From assembly GCA_014529385.2 (NCBI GenBank), contig CM043966.1, positions 102,621,087 to 102,685,086 of the forward strand: DNA of 64,000 nt, given 5' to 3'. This stretch comes from Adiantum capillus-veneris. Its lineage: Eukaryota > Streptophyta > Polypodiopsida > Polypodiales > Pteridaceae. Positions 21,243 through 34,300 of this stretch are shown piece by piece. The translations under genes were made by a program, and so were the position numbers. The number at the start of each line of letters is the position of its first letter. Position 1 is the stretch's first letter. The notes under the pieces are model-generated. The model was not told the DNA's origin, did not search any database, and worked only from the letters and a program-made list of their open reading frames with translations.

Positions 21243-21740
21243 ACTATGTATGGGTTGGATAATGATTCTCAATGCTTGAGGATTGTGGTGATGAGAGTCA
21301 CAATGGAGAGTCCACAATGCGGCTAGGAGAGGAAAGTGTGTAGGTTTAAGTCATGGCAGCTGAAAATGTGAGGAAAGAAAGTTTGGATGTGAGCAAAATA
21401 TTGAGCAGTGTAGTGTGTAGCACTCAAACTCTCAAACTTGCAGTGATCATAATGTGCAGAATTGATTTGACTCTTCTTTATTGCCCCAGAACCCTATCTC
21501 GCATTGAAGGGAGTGGGAGCTAAGCTGAATGGCTGCATTAGTTTGTATCATTGACGACAAGGGGATAGGCTTAACCGTATAAGTTGAGTATTGTTTCCTC
21601 TTACTGCAAAGAACATGGTTTTGTAGTTGGGGGCAATAGGGGTGGTGTAATGTATGAAGCTTGACCCATTGGATTCCTCACAAGACTTAATACATTGGCA
21701 TCGTAGAAAAGCTTCATTCACTTGGGAGTTTATTGAGGCA
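21243..21740 (-). pseudogene. LINE-2A C-terminal ORF2 piece (piece 2 of 4)
   Basis: Minus reads DASINSQVNEAFLRCQCI then HYTTPIAPNYKTMFFAVRGN, matching LINE-2B (DASIDSQVNEAF, HYTTHVAPNYKSLFFSERGN at 37350-37520). The end toward 21243 matches the LINE-2B 3' region (gagagtccacaatgcgg). It is bounded by the LARD (left) and element B (right). The reading is interrupted by stops. Confidence 0.85.
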
Positions 21741-21745
21741 TCATG

Positions 21746-22239
21746 TGCTGCAGACGGAAGTCGTGGCTGCCCTGCAAAATACCAGAAATAACACAATAAA
21801 CAGCATAAAACTGACTAATCGACATACCTGGCACAATCACGTGGTTGCATGATCGCAAGATACACGAACAAAGAGAGATAGAGAGCGGGAGAGAGTAAGC
21901 GAGCACGTGCAGGCGCACCTCCTAAAGCGGAGTGCTACGCCGGCACAGTGAGAGAGAAGAGAAGAGAAGCGAGGAGAGAAGAACAACGCGGACACTGGGT
22001 GCAATCTCCCCCCATGCAAGAGTGAGAATTTCCCTCTTGCACGTATTTATTTATAGATTTCTTGAATGCCCAAAAATGAGTACAAACTGGTCGGCCGGTC
22101 ATAAATGGCCAAAGCTCATAAAAGAGCACTTGAATAATAAAATGTATATGATAAACATATCCATTGGCATAGGCCAAGCTGGGTCTAGTCTTTTCTACCT
22201 GTCAGTTGCAATAAATAATAAAATATCAATTCTATAACA
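21746..22239 (-). repeat. Element B 3' LTR
   Basis: Starts TGCTGCAGACGG and ends CTATAACA. It matches 27136-27624 with roughly a substitution every 20-30 bases by eye. Confidence 0.92.
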
Positions 22240-22665
22240 TACCTCTCCGTTGGAAAGCAACTGTCCTCAGTTGCGAAGATAAAAATCTGCAAACAATACT
22301 TGTCAAAAACAATGATTAGAAATCTGTATCAAATAGTAAGAAATTCATAAAATTAGTCAACATTGCTTATGTCTGCCGTCATCCACATACTACCTATTCT
22401 AGTGTCCCATACCACTAGAATAAGCAATATATGTCATATCCTGATGAATCAAGAGATCATTGGTCACACTCATCAGAATCAATTCTCATAATGGCAAGTC
22501 TCATCACATAAAAACTGCCGTAATAATCACCAGATACCAAATCCCAATCCAATTCCAATTTCACAATGTGAGTCCAAATCAAATCACTTTCATTATGTAC
22601 CCGGGTAACAAAATCATACCAGATGCAGTGGTAGCCAGCCACTGCAGCATGATGTTGTGATCGGT

Positions 22666-22870
22666 GTTGCCTAAATCGGCGAATCTACACCAATAAGATG
22701 TGCTACCTAAATCGGCGAATCTGCACTAATGCTGCCCAAATTGGCGAATCTGCATTTGGTATAAGTTTAAAAACCACGAATCTGCAATTTATCAATGTGC
22801 TGCCTAAATCGGTGGATCTGCACCAAGATGAGTATCTACACACTGCCTAAATCGGCGAATCTGTGTGCAT
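22666..22870. repeat. Tandem CTAAATCGGCGAATCTGCA units in element B
   Basis: About six degenerate copies of a roughly 20-bp core (tgcctaaatcggcgaatctg) are spaced by 15-45 bp, each slightly different. They lie 430 bp from the purine-tract side of the element. Confidence 0.75.
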
Positions 22871-23189
22871 GTGACCAATGGACTAGACCAGACATAAAAA
22901 ACAAAACATCTACTACCTGTTTGACACAAAATTGGAGTATGCTTATGTGACAAAGTATTTACAAACAATTTTTTTTAGTATCCCAAAGCACCTTAGCGCA
23001 CATGAGTAGCTGCATACCTTTTAGACAAGTTAGCTTAGTAAAAATTCCCTTTCAATACAATTAGAATTCCTGACCTTAGTAGTCGTTGAGTATGCAGCTT
23101 AGAACACAATGCCGAGAATTGAAATATGAAAAGAGGAATGTATTTGATGTACATACCACGAGGGTATACTATTTTTGAAAATATATCTA

Positions 23190-23192
<3 letters not shown>

Positions 23193-23251
<59 letters not shown>
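23193..23251. repeat. (GT)n microsatellite
   Basis: About 29 uninterrupted GT units within element B. Confidence 0.95.
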
Positions 23252-23253
<2 letters not shown>

Positions 23254-25240
23254 AATAGGGACAAATAATAGAAAGTTGCACCTGGCATTGTAATAATGTT
23301 TCAAGAGGGGTATTATCAGAATGCAGTAAGGAGTGTCATAGCTGGATTTTGATGTGAGGCCACTAATATAGTTAGATTTATCTGCATATCTTTTCTAAAA
23401 AACAAAGCACTCAAAATAATTGCTTGTTAAATTTAAGAAGACTTTAATAATTACAGATAAATGCATTAACATTTAAAACGCCATGAGAGAAAAGTTTGAT
23501 GCAAAGTTTGTTTGCCAAAAAAAAGAGAATTGAAAGTAGAAAACTTGAAGTACAAATGAGCAAATAAGAGAGGTGTGATCTAAATTGACAGGGTGGTTTT
23601 CAAGATTGTTATGACCAGTGGATATCGGTCTTCAGAGAAAGTGAGGCCACACTAAATGTATGAATGTTAGGATAGGGCAAAAGCAGGTCTCTTAAAGTAG
23701 TTGGCTGCAAATTCGGGCATAAAGGTAAGTATTCATCAGTAAGGGTAGTCCTCTGAGATGGAGCATTGGAAACGTTGGGAGTGATGTGGTACAAAAGCAA
23801 ATAAACGGAACAATATGGAGTAATATGCAACAACAATTTGACTGATATATAAGGGAACATTTAAGACAAATTGAAGAACAAGTAAAGCAAAAATTGAATT
23901 ACAGTACATCTTTACTCATGGGGATAAACTTACATTATGGAAATAATGGCTCCTGCAAATAATGATGAGAGGGATTTTCGTGTTTATGCTTGATACTTAA
24001 AAGTCCAGGTAACAATCAATTTGGGCCATCATTGCTAGAATATTAAGGCATGATGTATCTTGAGGGTGAACAATTGACCCTAGGTCGACGTTATGATTAT
24101 TTACGGGGTTGACAATGTAGGGCATGAAAGTATCAAAATAAATTAAGAGACAACAGGACCCATAAGAAGCAAAATTATTGTTCTATAATGCCACATGTTC
24201 ACAATCGCCATCCTCTTTATTAGACAGATCAAGAGCTCATAGGAAATTGTAAGACGATAATGCTAACTAGACGAGCGTAAATGCCAATTCATGTCTACTA
24301 TTTCCCATCATTGTGTCAATCGGCGTCAATATGTCCAAGGTGGACCTCTGCAAATGGCCATGAGGGTGATCAAAAGTTTGCATCATCAATTGGAATGGAG
24401 GATTGTAATATACACGTTAAAGAGGAACACCTATGCAGTTACGCTTGTGTGGTGCTGGATGCAAGATACTAAACTTAAGAGACTAGATCACAAAAAAAGA
24501 TGATGCATACGACGACTAGAACCAATCATATATTTATACAATTATAAAGAGCCACCAACGGCTAGAAAAAAAAATCTCCAAGTCCAGCTACGTCTATCTC
24601 CCAAGTGTAGTGGTGGTGACAAGGGTACATTGATGTGCTTTGGGGCATTTGATAAGGAGCGAGAGTCAGAAACATCTCGTTTCTTTTGCAGTGTCGAATG
24701 TTGTACATACTCACGTACGTATACGATCAAAGTAATTGAGAAGTCGGTTGGATCCAAGAAGCCAAGCCAGAAAGGATAAGCACCAGCTTGGCATTAGGAA
24801 ATACTGCAGATGCATTTGCCCAGCTTTTGTAAAAAAAGAAAGGCACTATAATTGGGAGAGAAGTCCTGAAAATTGTAACCTCGGCAGCGGCATTAATGCT
24901 TGTTAACCAATCTCTAACTATTCGATTCAGGTCCAGCGTCGTTGTTAACATTAATGAATATTTCTATCTTTGCTCAGCTTTGGTAGTATGGCGGACCAGT
25001 CCAAGAAAACCCTGAAACTAGCTGGTTACAACAGTAATCCTGAAGCGGAAGCTTTGACCATTGCAGCTGCTGCGCCATTGGCCAAACTTGATGTAGAGGC
25101 CGAGAAATAAGTATCCACCGAGGGTGAGATCCAGGGCCAGAGAGCAGAAAGTGAAGAACAAGCTGGGTCTAGTGAAATAGCATGTAGAAAGAGGAATCGT
25201 GGCCATGGCTTGCCTTCTATGTCCCAGGACGTCTGGATAC

Positions 25241-25414
<174 letters not shown>

Positions 25415-25919
25415 TGAGGTCAAGAGTCACTGAAAGATTTGAGAGAAAGTCGAACTGATTTCCATGCACCTCACGTGGGGAAGAAAAAAAAAAGTGGGCA
25501 GAGAACTGCACAAAAGAGAGAGAGAGATCGACCAGTAAACTGAGGGTGGCAAGGGCGGTCCGTAGGTGGGGGCGCTAAGTGTAGCACTAGCCCAAAAGGA
25601 GGGGCAGAGGGTAGATGGAGTTAGTCTGTACGTGGTGGATATTGCGCAGGCATGCAGGCCACCAAAAAAGAATGAGAGCCGCAAGGTTGGCACGATTCCA
25701 AATCTGTATGGAGGGTTGCGTAGTTGAATGTCTGCACTGTGGTGCACTACCATGCAGAGGTGGGTCAGTGGGTGGGGGGGAAAAGCGAGAAAGCATGGAG
25801 GGAGGCTAGGAGAGAGAGTTAGAGGAAGTCAGATGACAACTCGATGTAGTGGGTGGCCGCCTTGCATGCAAGTCAATGGCTGTACTGTGCATGTGTTTGC
25901 ACGAGGGCCGCCTTGCATG

Positions 25920-26038
<119 letters not shown>

Positions 26039-27135
26039 GCAATTGCTCCTCTGCATGTAGCGCGGCAGTGATTCTAAATCTGCAGATGGAGGATGATACA
26101 TCCACACACAAAAAAACGGCGCAACTGAGAAATGTTGTGCATGCTGATAAAATAGAGAAAAATGATTATTTACTTATTTGAAATTTGTGGTCAAGCAAGT
26201 GTAGTCGTTTCCAGCCGCTGCATGGAGAGCAGTTCGTGGGAGTCTGAGGACGGAACGGAGTCACTGTCGTTAATGCATGGATGAGGTCATCATTTATGGC
26301 CGCATGCACGGTGCCACTAGTTTAACGTTCTTGCACTGTATTGGTCGCTGTTGCGGCTCTCCTATAGATTCTTGCTGTGCTCACTAGTCTCCAAGCTTCT
26401 CTGTGCTTCTGTCATCCACTTTGCTATTATTATTGCATGGTTGCGGACGGTCGTTCACAACCTACTGTTTGGATCGACCCTATCCCGATGCAATCAATCA
26501 CTCGCGACTACTGCACGCACTAGCGCTTGTCGACCTCGCATTGTGCAGACACGGCTCTTTTTGTTTCCCATTTTGAAAACAACAAGCTTATTATTATTAT
26601 TATTATTAGTATGAGTACCATTTTATTAAGGGATCATTCCCATGATTTAAAATTCGTTCTTCCTCGTAGTTTGACCGCATCAGTTGTGTGTCCTTGTGGT
26701 TCTTTGCTTCATCGCAAGAAGAAATGAAAAATGGATATGTATGTATGTTTATACATCGTCGTTCTATTTAGATTTGCACACAATCTCCTTTACCCTATGA
26801 TTGTAAAACATCAAATTCTTCTTCTTCTTCTTCTTCTGCTGCTTCTTCTTCTTCTCCTTCGTCATCTACTAAATACGGGCTTCGATCAAATTAAGAATTT
26901 TTCTTCATCAACTATGTACCCTAGCTACGTCAATATTATTAATAATATTATTAAGAGTGTTAAACACTATGTTAACAATGTTTAGGCTTGTCTTAGGAGA
27001 TTTGGACTAATCACATACATACAATTTTAAGCAAGAAAAATCAAGTTCAAGAAGCATGAATTATCTTTGTTCATAACAATCTCCATAGCCATCACCGCTG
27101 CAAGTCCAAGAGCATAGCCACAACTCTAATACCAC

Positions 27136-27624
27136 TGCTACAGACGAAAGTCGTGGCTGCCCTGCAAAATACCAGAAATAACACAATAAACAACATAAAA
27201 CCGACTAATCGGCATACCTGGCACAATCACGTGGTTGCATGATCGCAAGATACACGAACAAAGAGAGACAAAGAGCGGAAGAGAGTAAGCGAGCACGTGC
27301 AGGCGCACCTCCTAGAGCGGAGTGCTACGCCGGCACGGTGAGAGAGAAGAGAAGAGAGGAGAGAAGAACGACGTGGACACTAGGTGCAATCTCCCCCCGT
27401 GCAAGAGTGAGCATTTCCCTCTTGCACATATTTATTTATAGATTTCTTGAATGCCCAAAAATGAGTACAAACTTGCCGGCCGGTCATAAATGGCCAAAGC
27501 TCATAAAAGAGCACTTGAATAATAAAATGTATATGATAAACATATCCATTCGCATAGACCAAGCTGGGTCTAGTCTTTTCCACCTATCAGCTGCAATAAA
27601 TAATAAAATATCAATTCTATAATA
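27136..27624 (-). repeat. Element B 5' LTR
   Basis: Starts TGCTACAGACG and ends CTATAATA (terminal C changed to T). The PBS lies immediately to its left on plus. Confidence 0.92.
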
Positions 27625-27629
27625 TCATG

Positions 27630-27963
27630 TAGCAAGTGTAATGCATCCCATCTCCCAAACCACTTTTCTATGTCTTGCATCCATCCAGTGCTGAAGATCT
27701 TTCTTGCTTCCCATGCAATTTTAGGGAGTTGATGTGAAGGGTTTGATGAAATTTTTTCATGTACTCCACAACCCTTTCCATGTCCATAACTTTAATTGGA
27801 AGAGATCTAAACTCAAGAAGTAGGAGCATATATGGTGTTTGTGTCTTAACTTGGAAAAAGTTTGTAAGAAAAAGCTTTTGGACATTTTCAAACTCTTTCC
27901 ATATAGACCTTGAGATGCTCTCACCCCACACTTCAACTCCATAAAGAAGAACCATGTCACCAA
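27630..27963 (-). pseudogene. LINE-2A ORF2 piece after the RT core (piece 3 of 4)
   Basis: Minus reads VLLYGVEVWGESISRSIW, ENVQKLFLTNFFQVK, TPYMLLLLEFRSLPIKVM. This is the post-reverse-transcriptase block common to LINEs: 'LLYGAEVWG', then 'K.FL....G....TPY...L.E.G..PI'. The left part matches LINE-2B (catcccatcttccaaacc). The next upstream piece lies beyond element C. Confidence 0.85.
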
Positions 27964-27998
27964 TGTGAGTGTGCAAATGTAGTGCACGTGCAAAAAGC

Positions 27999-28077
<79 letters not shown>

Positions 28078-28224
28078 GGATGGGTGGAGTAGCTCAACAC
28101 GATGTGTGTGAGAGATCCCCTTATTCTTCTATCTAGTAAAGAATAAGGTGTGTACAAGTAATGGGGGGTCGGACATCTCTAGCGTGTCCGACCAAGACAA
28201 AGGTACATCGCCTTTATCCCAACA
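27964..28224 (-). repeat. Element C 3' LTR (261 bp) with internal (GA)n
   Basis: Starts TGTGAGTGTGC and ends CCCAACA. A (GA)n tract (28001-28075) fills more than a quarter of it. The partner LTR has the tract at nearly the same length. Confidence 0.9.
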
Positions 28225-28449
28225 ATCTCCCACTTAAGACGAATGTGTTGATAAGTGGTACTACTACATGACCTAGTAGTATGTGCAGTAGGTAAGGGAG
28301 AAAACTTGTCTCAACCTATGCCCACTGGCTCTCTAAAACCCAATTCATGCCTCCGTGTAGCCTCTAGCGGTGTGCAAAAGCGCATATCCTTGCTAGAATC
28401 AACATGCATACCCTATAAGTAGCTTGTAATGACCTGCATTGCTCCATGA

Positions 28450-29010
28450 TGCATCATGCTAGTGTCAATCATCACACAACTGACAACCCCAATTGCACTG
28501 CACTAGTCTCGACACTAAGAGGTCGTACATGAGAGTCCCAAAGGTTGATGAAATCCATGCAACCTTGACTAACCTGTCCTTGTCAACCACCTCTGCACTA
28601 TGTGCAATCCCTACACCATCAGGACTAGAAAAAAATGGATGTGACAAATCAAGGGTGCTCAACACTACGATCATCCTTGCATCCATCGTACCATGCTCTA
28701 CATGTCCTAGCATCACCTAATCAGCCTCTAGCATGAGCATGTCAAAGAACTCCATATCACTCATTTTCGTCGTAGGAGGTGTCTTTGTTCTAAGAGGATC
28801 AATCTGTTGTGTCTTGCTAGAGCATGGCCACTCTAACTCCACACGCATGACTAGGTGAACCTCTAGAAGCAGGAGTGTCAACCACACTCGTACTCTCAGT
28901 AACATCCAATGGAATCCTCTGCTGTCTCCAACGCTCGAAACAACGCCTCCTCATGTGCCCTGGTCTGCTACAATGCCAACAAACCACATGTCTGCGCCTT
29001 TGAGATCTGC
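28450..29010 (-). pseudogene. Element C gag fragment with CCHC zinc knuckle
   Basis: The minus strand at 28981-28940 encodes CWHCSRPGHMRRRC, a perfect C-X2-C-X4-H-X4-C nucleocapsid knuckle, preceded by arginine-rich residues (RSQRRRH). Downstream (28905 to about 28465) short open frames continue with stops between them. One, SHPFFSSPDGVGIAHSAEVV, is not a recognisable protease. A knuckle without RT or integrase fits a gag-only (TR-GAG-like) element that packages RNA but borrows enzymes. Confidence 0.6.
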
Positions 29011-30460
29011 TTGATACACCAACCTATGTATCCAATGACAAACTATCATTACAAGATGCCATAACTGAGTGTAAAATGAGTCTACAAATCAGCCTACACA
29101 CAGTGTAAATGCACTGTTAGCAAGAGCATAATTGCTCAACACAATTCAAAAGAAAACCGGCTGATCAAACACTTGCCAACAAAACTAAGGCAAAGATCGC
29201 ATAAAGCACATAATCCCCTGCCAAATTCAAGGACCAGTCATCCATAATACGTGACCATATGCAATGAGAGTGCAAGCGAAATGACCATCCCCATAGGCAC
29301 AAGCCAAAACTTGGCTGAAATAGCTCTCTAGCATCTGTCACAAAACGTATAAAACCTGGAGAAAATTTGGCAGTCTCCTTTGTAACTGAAGCAAAATCTC
29401 AACCATAAAACCACATCCAAGATGCCAAAGTGGGAGAAACTCTCGATGACTACAATTTGACAAAAAACTTTCGACCAAAGTGTGGCAGTGTGGGAGTAAA
29501 CCTCAACCACTAAAATCTCTGAAAGAGAACTCTAAACCATGAACCATAACACTACTCAATGTGCCAAAATGGCTCCACAATCTCACATACAATGGCAATC
29601 CACACTCAATGTACATCCATGGAGTGACCTCGTATAAACAAGTGCCAAAAGAGTTGCAATCCAGAAACCTGATCAGTTGCGATAACAATGCTCTCAAGAG
29701 AGTTCAACAGCACTCAAAAGTGCTCGCCAAAATGCATGTGTAATGGGCATCAACCATGCGCCATAACCACATGCAGATCCGTTGGCAAAAATCATAAATG
29801 AAAGCACGAAATCACTACCAAATTATGTTGTGAAAGTTTGTGAAAGAAGCTTCACCTGTGTGCGCAAAAAATTGTGTCTCTTAAGAGACCGCTTTGATGG
29901 TGTGCAAATGCCTACGTGATTCTTTGCCCAAATCTACCAAAAAATCCTCAAACCACAAGCTCTACACAAGCTGAAATTGCATCTTTAGCTTAGAATTTAT
30001 GTACCCAGCTTTGAGCACATGTCATGCTTCCAAAAGTGCATCAAACTTGCACACTATGCGAAAACAAAAAACTTGAATTTTTTGTATATAGTCAGTCTGA
30101 GCTGAAAATCAACAAAATGGTGAGGAATTTGCAGGAAGTTTCTTTAGCTAAGTTGTAGACCACGTCAAAATAGAGGGGCTCGATGGGCAAAATATTCAAA
30201 TCTACATTCTACAAGCAAAAAAATGAATTTGAAAAGTGCTATTGCGCACACAATTTTTAGGGCAGCACCTTCAACTACACACTATCTTCCACACACTTTT
30301 CTAAGCTTCCACAAGAGCATTCATCACTCTTAGCTGAACTCACAATCTCCCATTGCATTCTCACAAAGCTTCCAAGATTTCTTGATCTCTCCACCGCCAA
30401 GAGAGAGCAATCTATTGCCTCAAAGCTCTCGACACTGCCATGCTCTCTCCAATCACCAGG
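29011..30460. other. Element C 5' interior, no clear ORF
   Basis: Between the PBS and the knuckle the minus strand should carry the gag N-terminus. I see only short frames broken by stops, so it is degenerate or an expanded leader. Confidence 0.5.
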
Positions 30461-30475
30461 CCCTCTGATACCAAT

Positions 30476-30509
30476 TGTGAGTGCGCAAATGTGGTGCGAG
30501 TGTGGAGAG

Positions 30510-30584
<75 letters not shown>

Positions 30585-30736
30585 AGAGGATGTGGGTGGA
30601 GGAACTCAACACGATGTGTGTGTGAGAGCCCCTTATTCTTCTATCTAGTAAAGAATAAGGTGTGTAAAAGTAATGGGCGGTCGAATGTCTCTAGCGTGTC
30701 CGATTGGAAAAAAGGCACTACGTCTTTACCCCAACC
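30476..30736 (-). repeat. Element C 5' LTR
   Basis: Starts TGTGAGTGCGC and ends CCAACC (terminal A changed). (GA)n lies at 30511-30582. Confidence 0.9.
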
Positions 30737-30741
30737 ACCAA

Positions 30742-31010
30742 TGTGTCAAAAAGGTACTTCAAAGAACCCAAAATTTGACATCCCTTGCATTACACGTGTT
30801 CTCAAATGCATAGTACACTCTCTTCTCAGCTTCAAACAATGCATAACACATTCATGCCACTTATGATCGGCTGGAACCTCAAGGACAAGGTACTTAAAGC
30901 TCTCAACAACTTCAAGTGTCTCATTGTTGTACATAATGCATGGATTCTCCTTATGGTTGGTTTTCAAAAGCAAAACCTTTGTTTGGATTCATTCACAATC
31001 AGCCCACTAT
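30742..31010 (-). pseudogene. LINE-2A RT C-terminal piece (piece 4 of 4, 5' truncation)
   Basis: Minus reads GLIVNESK near 31000, then NPCIMYNNETLEVVESFKYL and VPADHKWHECVMHCLKLRRE. This is the typical 'G..VN..KTK...' and 'FKYLG' RT C-terminal block. The match stops near 31010, so the original insertion was 5'-truncated at the end of the RT core. Confidence 0.85.
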
Positions 31011-31179
31011 GCAAAGCAAAAGGAAGAGGGGAATCTTTTATGGGAGAGATGGGCTACACTTGAATAATAGTTGGTAAATAGAGAAGGAGATTGGGGGGCC
31101 TTTGAGCAAACCAAGCTCATATTTTTCCACAAAGGAAGGATGGTGGGTTCAGAGGGGAAGAGAGAGAGAGACAGAGAGA
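31011..31179. other. Spacer between LINE-2A and LINE-1B
   Basis: No coding motif. It ends in an interrupted (GA)n run (31159-31179) that adjoins the LINE-1B tail. Confidence 0.4.
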
Positions 31180-31390
31180 GAAATGAAATGTTATATTAAC
31201 GTATTCAAAAGGCCATAATGACCTATGAGACCCGAAAGTTACAAAGTGGTGGATCTGATACAAAGTCAGAGTAACAAAATAACCTAACAACATTACAAAA
31301 CAAAGATATATACTATGGGGTCCTAAGTTGATAGATGTGAACCAAGCAAAAGACCAAGCAAAAAATGGGTGGCTTGTTGGGATAGCTGAA

Positions 31391-34300
31391 TCACAAGAGA
31401 TCTAGCATCGGTCCTTGGCGAATCTCATCAATTTCCTTCATGGTTAGTAGTCTGACTGGGCATCGTGCATGTCTGGCCAGCGTGCTCCGAATTTTCTGTC
31501 GTAGCCTCCGTCGATGCTGTGTAGTTCTTCGCAGTCGTGGGCGCCTGGATTTCCCTAGTTCAATCGCTTGGTCAATCAGTGTGCCTCTGGTATGAGACGA
31601 GGGGGAGCTCTGCTGTGGGAGTGGCTCCTGCGGCTGTCCCGTGTATGCTCTGAAGAAGTCTGTGATCCGTCTTTGAGACTGGCTAGCCTCGCCATTCATC
31701 AGGCTATCTCTGTGTCTGCGCAGCTCGAGCAAGAACAAACCCAGACATCTTTGATCTTCGTATCCCATGACTCTTGAGAGTGGTCCAAAACCTTCTCTGA
31801 ACAAGCAATGGAAGCGGCCTCGTATCTCGTAGTAGACGGGGCAGCGACATGCATAGTGTAGCTCTGTCTCAGGTTCCATGTTACACAAGGGGCATGTCCC
31901 GTCCTCTGCTGGTACTCCGCTGTATCTCCCGTCTCAATCCGCAACTGGTGAGAAGATGTGCGTAACTGGCCAATAGCACATCGTATCCCATGAGACAAGT
32001 GGGTATCCATGTATCTGGGTCTCGGCACAAAACCATCTTCCGTAAGCTAGAGAAGGTGGTCTTTGTAAAAAGCCATCTTCGTGCCCAATTCCTGTGCTGG
32101 TTGTATCCATGTCCTTCTGGTGTCTAGCTGGGTAGGTCTTGGCGTATGAGCTTGGTGATCTCTGACTGTGTAAGGGTGAGAGATGGTGCATCCAATGAGT
32201 AATGGAATGGTGGCAACCGGTCTATGCTGAACCCATGTGCCTGAAACCATGATGTCATCTCCCCATACCAGCATGTTGTATCTCCTTGTATGGCTAACTG
32301 TCGAGAGGCTTCAAGTGCTATGCGAGCATATCTGCCTCGAGGAAGTGCCCATGTGCGGTTTATGAAGGAGACTGATGTGGTGAGCGCCTCCACCACAAGT
32401 GGGGGGGCCGCTAACTCTGCTTGGATAATGGCCCGTGGTACTGATGCCTTGGCTCTAATGAGCCGCGAGATCATAGAGACGAGAGGTTTCTCCATGTTCC
32501 CCCATCCGTCTGAGCGACCCGTCCTCCCGTGGTGATTCAGTGAAGGTCCCCAGATCTCGGTTCCATAGAGCAATGCTGAAGCCACCAAGGTGTCAAAGAG
32601 CCAGAGCTTCGTCTGGGGCTCCTAAAACTGAACCTGCGAACACATCCTCTCCAATCTACCCAATGCTGCGTGGGCTCTAGTAAGTCTGGTTTCTTCTGCT
32701 CTTCTGAGTGAGAATGTAGGTCCGCTTAAAACCACTCCAAGGTAAGTGTAAGTGTATGTGTACTCCACAGTCTCCTGGCCGTATGTGAGTGTGGGTGCTG
32801 ACCTCCTGATCCACTGTGGGGTGGTATTAAACACCATAACCTTGGTTTTACCCAGGTTGACAGACAAACCACTTTCGTGGGCAAACGTATGCAGAGCATC
32901 CAATTGACGTTGCATTCCCTCCGGGGATTCGGAGATCAACACTATGTCATCAGCATATAACAAAAGTGGAATCCATGTCCCTGCCAACTGAGCACCTTTA
33001 TCCCCATCGCTGTCAATGTAGTCAGAAATCTCATCCACATACATACCGAAAAGAGTGGGAGAGAGCGGGCAGCCCTGCTTCACCCCGATGGTGGAATGAA
33101 CCGGTGTAGAAAGTCCCTCCGGGGTGCGTACATGCCCTACTACTGATCTGTACAATGCCATGATCCCCCAAATGAGTTCTGTGGGTACTCCCATTTCCTA
33201 TAATCTGCGCATCAGTCTAGCTCTGGGTACCGTGTCGAAAGCTTTGAGGAAGTCCACAAAGCTACAATAGATCCGTCTCCCATGAGATCTACCTTCCTCG
33301 ATGATGGCCCTGAGTGTTAGGATATGGTCAAGAGTAGAGAAGCCTCTCTTGAATCCTGCCTGCCCAGTTGCATGTATTCCTTCCCTCTCTGCCCATCTAC
33401 TTAGCTGTTGCTCAAGAATGGAGGCATACAACCGTGCCAGTGTGTGCCCAATCATAATAGTGCAATAATTCCCAGGCTCCATGGGGTCTCCTGATTTGAA
33501 GATAGGTACGATTGTAGATAGGCTCCAAGTGTCCGGTAGGCCCTCACACATGGCATGGTTAAACATAACTGCTAGAAGCTCTGCTAGTAGGTCTTTGGCA
33601 TGCATGAAATGCTCAGCTACTAGGCCCTCATGATCATATGCTCTCCCAGTCTTCATCCTGTCAATGGCTTTCTTCACCATCTCAGCAGTGAAAAAGACAC
33701 ATGTATGTGGGCATGGGTCGGGGGGGTTGGGGAGGGGCGGCTGTCCAGGTACTGTGTACAAAGATGATGCGTACTGACCCCAGGTCGCTATGGAGGAAAT
33801 AACAGGGGGGGGGGGATTGCTCATGAAAGAGCCGCCACGCCTCATGCGAGTCTTGACGCAAGAATAGATGATATAGATCCTACTCGAGTCTAGCCAAAAA
33901 AGCCCTCTTCTTCTGCCGCACTAGGCGTCGGAAGTCCATCTGTGACTGTCTGTGAGTGACGTCCCCCAACAACACCTCCCTCTGAAGTCTGGTTCTAGTC
34001 TAGCGGCACTCCTCATCGTACCAGCTATTCTGAGGCATGCTCCCAAATCGGCGGCTCTGCTCAGGCTGGGTGTGTGGGTATGCTTCAGTTGCTGCCTCAT
34101 GTAATGTCTGTGTCAGTATAGTAGTTAGCTCCTCTAGAGGTCGCCCTGGGTCCTCAGTGCATAGGCGTCTGTAGATTCCGTCCATGTATACAAAGTCCGT
34201 CTCCCTTGTGCATGTGTAGCGAGTAGGGACCGCTACTCGTGGCCTGTGTGCTGCACTGAAATGGAAGGAGATGGTCATTGACACCAGAGCATGATCCACC

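Larger units (their letters stand above)
13294..21247 (-). mobile_element. LARD-like LTR element, non-coding, tRNA-Asp primed
   Basis: LTRs at 13299-14271 and 20261-21242 (TG...CA) are flanked by a perfect ACTAT duplication (13294-13298 and 21243-21247). On minus, a site TGGCGTCATTGTCGGAGATC (20239-20258) matches the 3' end of tRNA-Asp with a few changes and lies two bases inside the right LTR. A purine tract AAGGGGGGAA (14272-14283 region) abuts the left LTR, so the element is on minus. The 6.0 kb interior has no ORF above about 110 codons and no pol motif. Long LTRs plus a large non-coding interior fit a large retrotransposon derivative that depends on a gypsy partner. Confidence 0.9.
27959..30741 (-). 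mobile_element. LTR element C: copia-like, gag-type, non-autonomous
   Basis: Short LTRs (27964-28224 and 30476-30736) are flanked by ACCAA duplications (27959-27963 and 30737-30741). On minus, PBS TGGTATCAGAG (30463-30473) and purine tract AAGTGGGAGAT next to the left LTR match Ty1/copia layout, and the LTR begins TGTTGGGATAAAGG, as in Copia-1. The interior is only 2.25 kb. The only family motif found is a CCHC knuckle (28940-28981). No protease, integrase, RT or RNase H motif was seen. It inserted into LINE-2A, between pieces 3 and 4. Confidence 0.88.

Noticed and set aside
22666-22870. CRISPR-like array
   Set aside because: The repeated core is degenerate, spacers are of unequal length, and the sequence lies in a eukaryotic LTR element.
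23035-23304. THTHTH-rich ORFs
   Set aside because: Reading frames through the (GT)n tract at 23193-23251.
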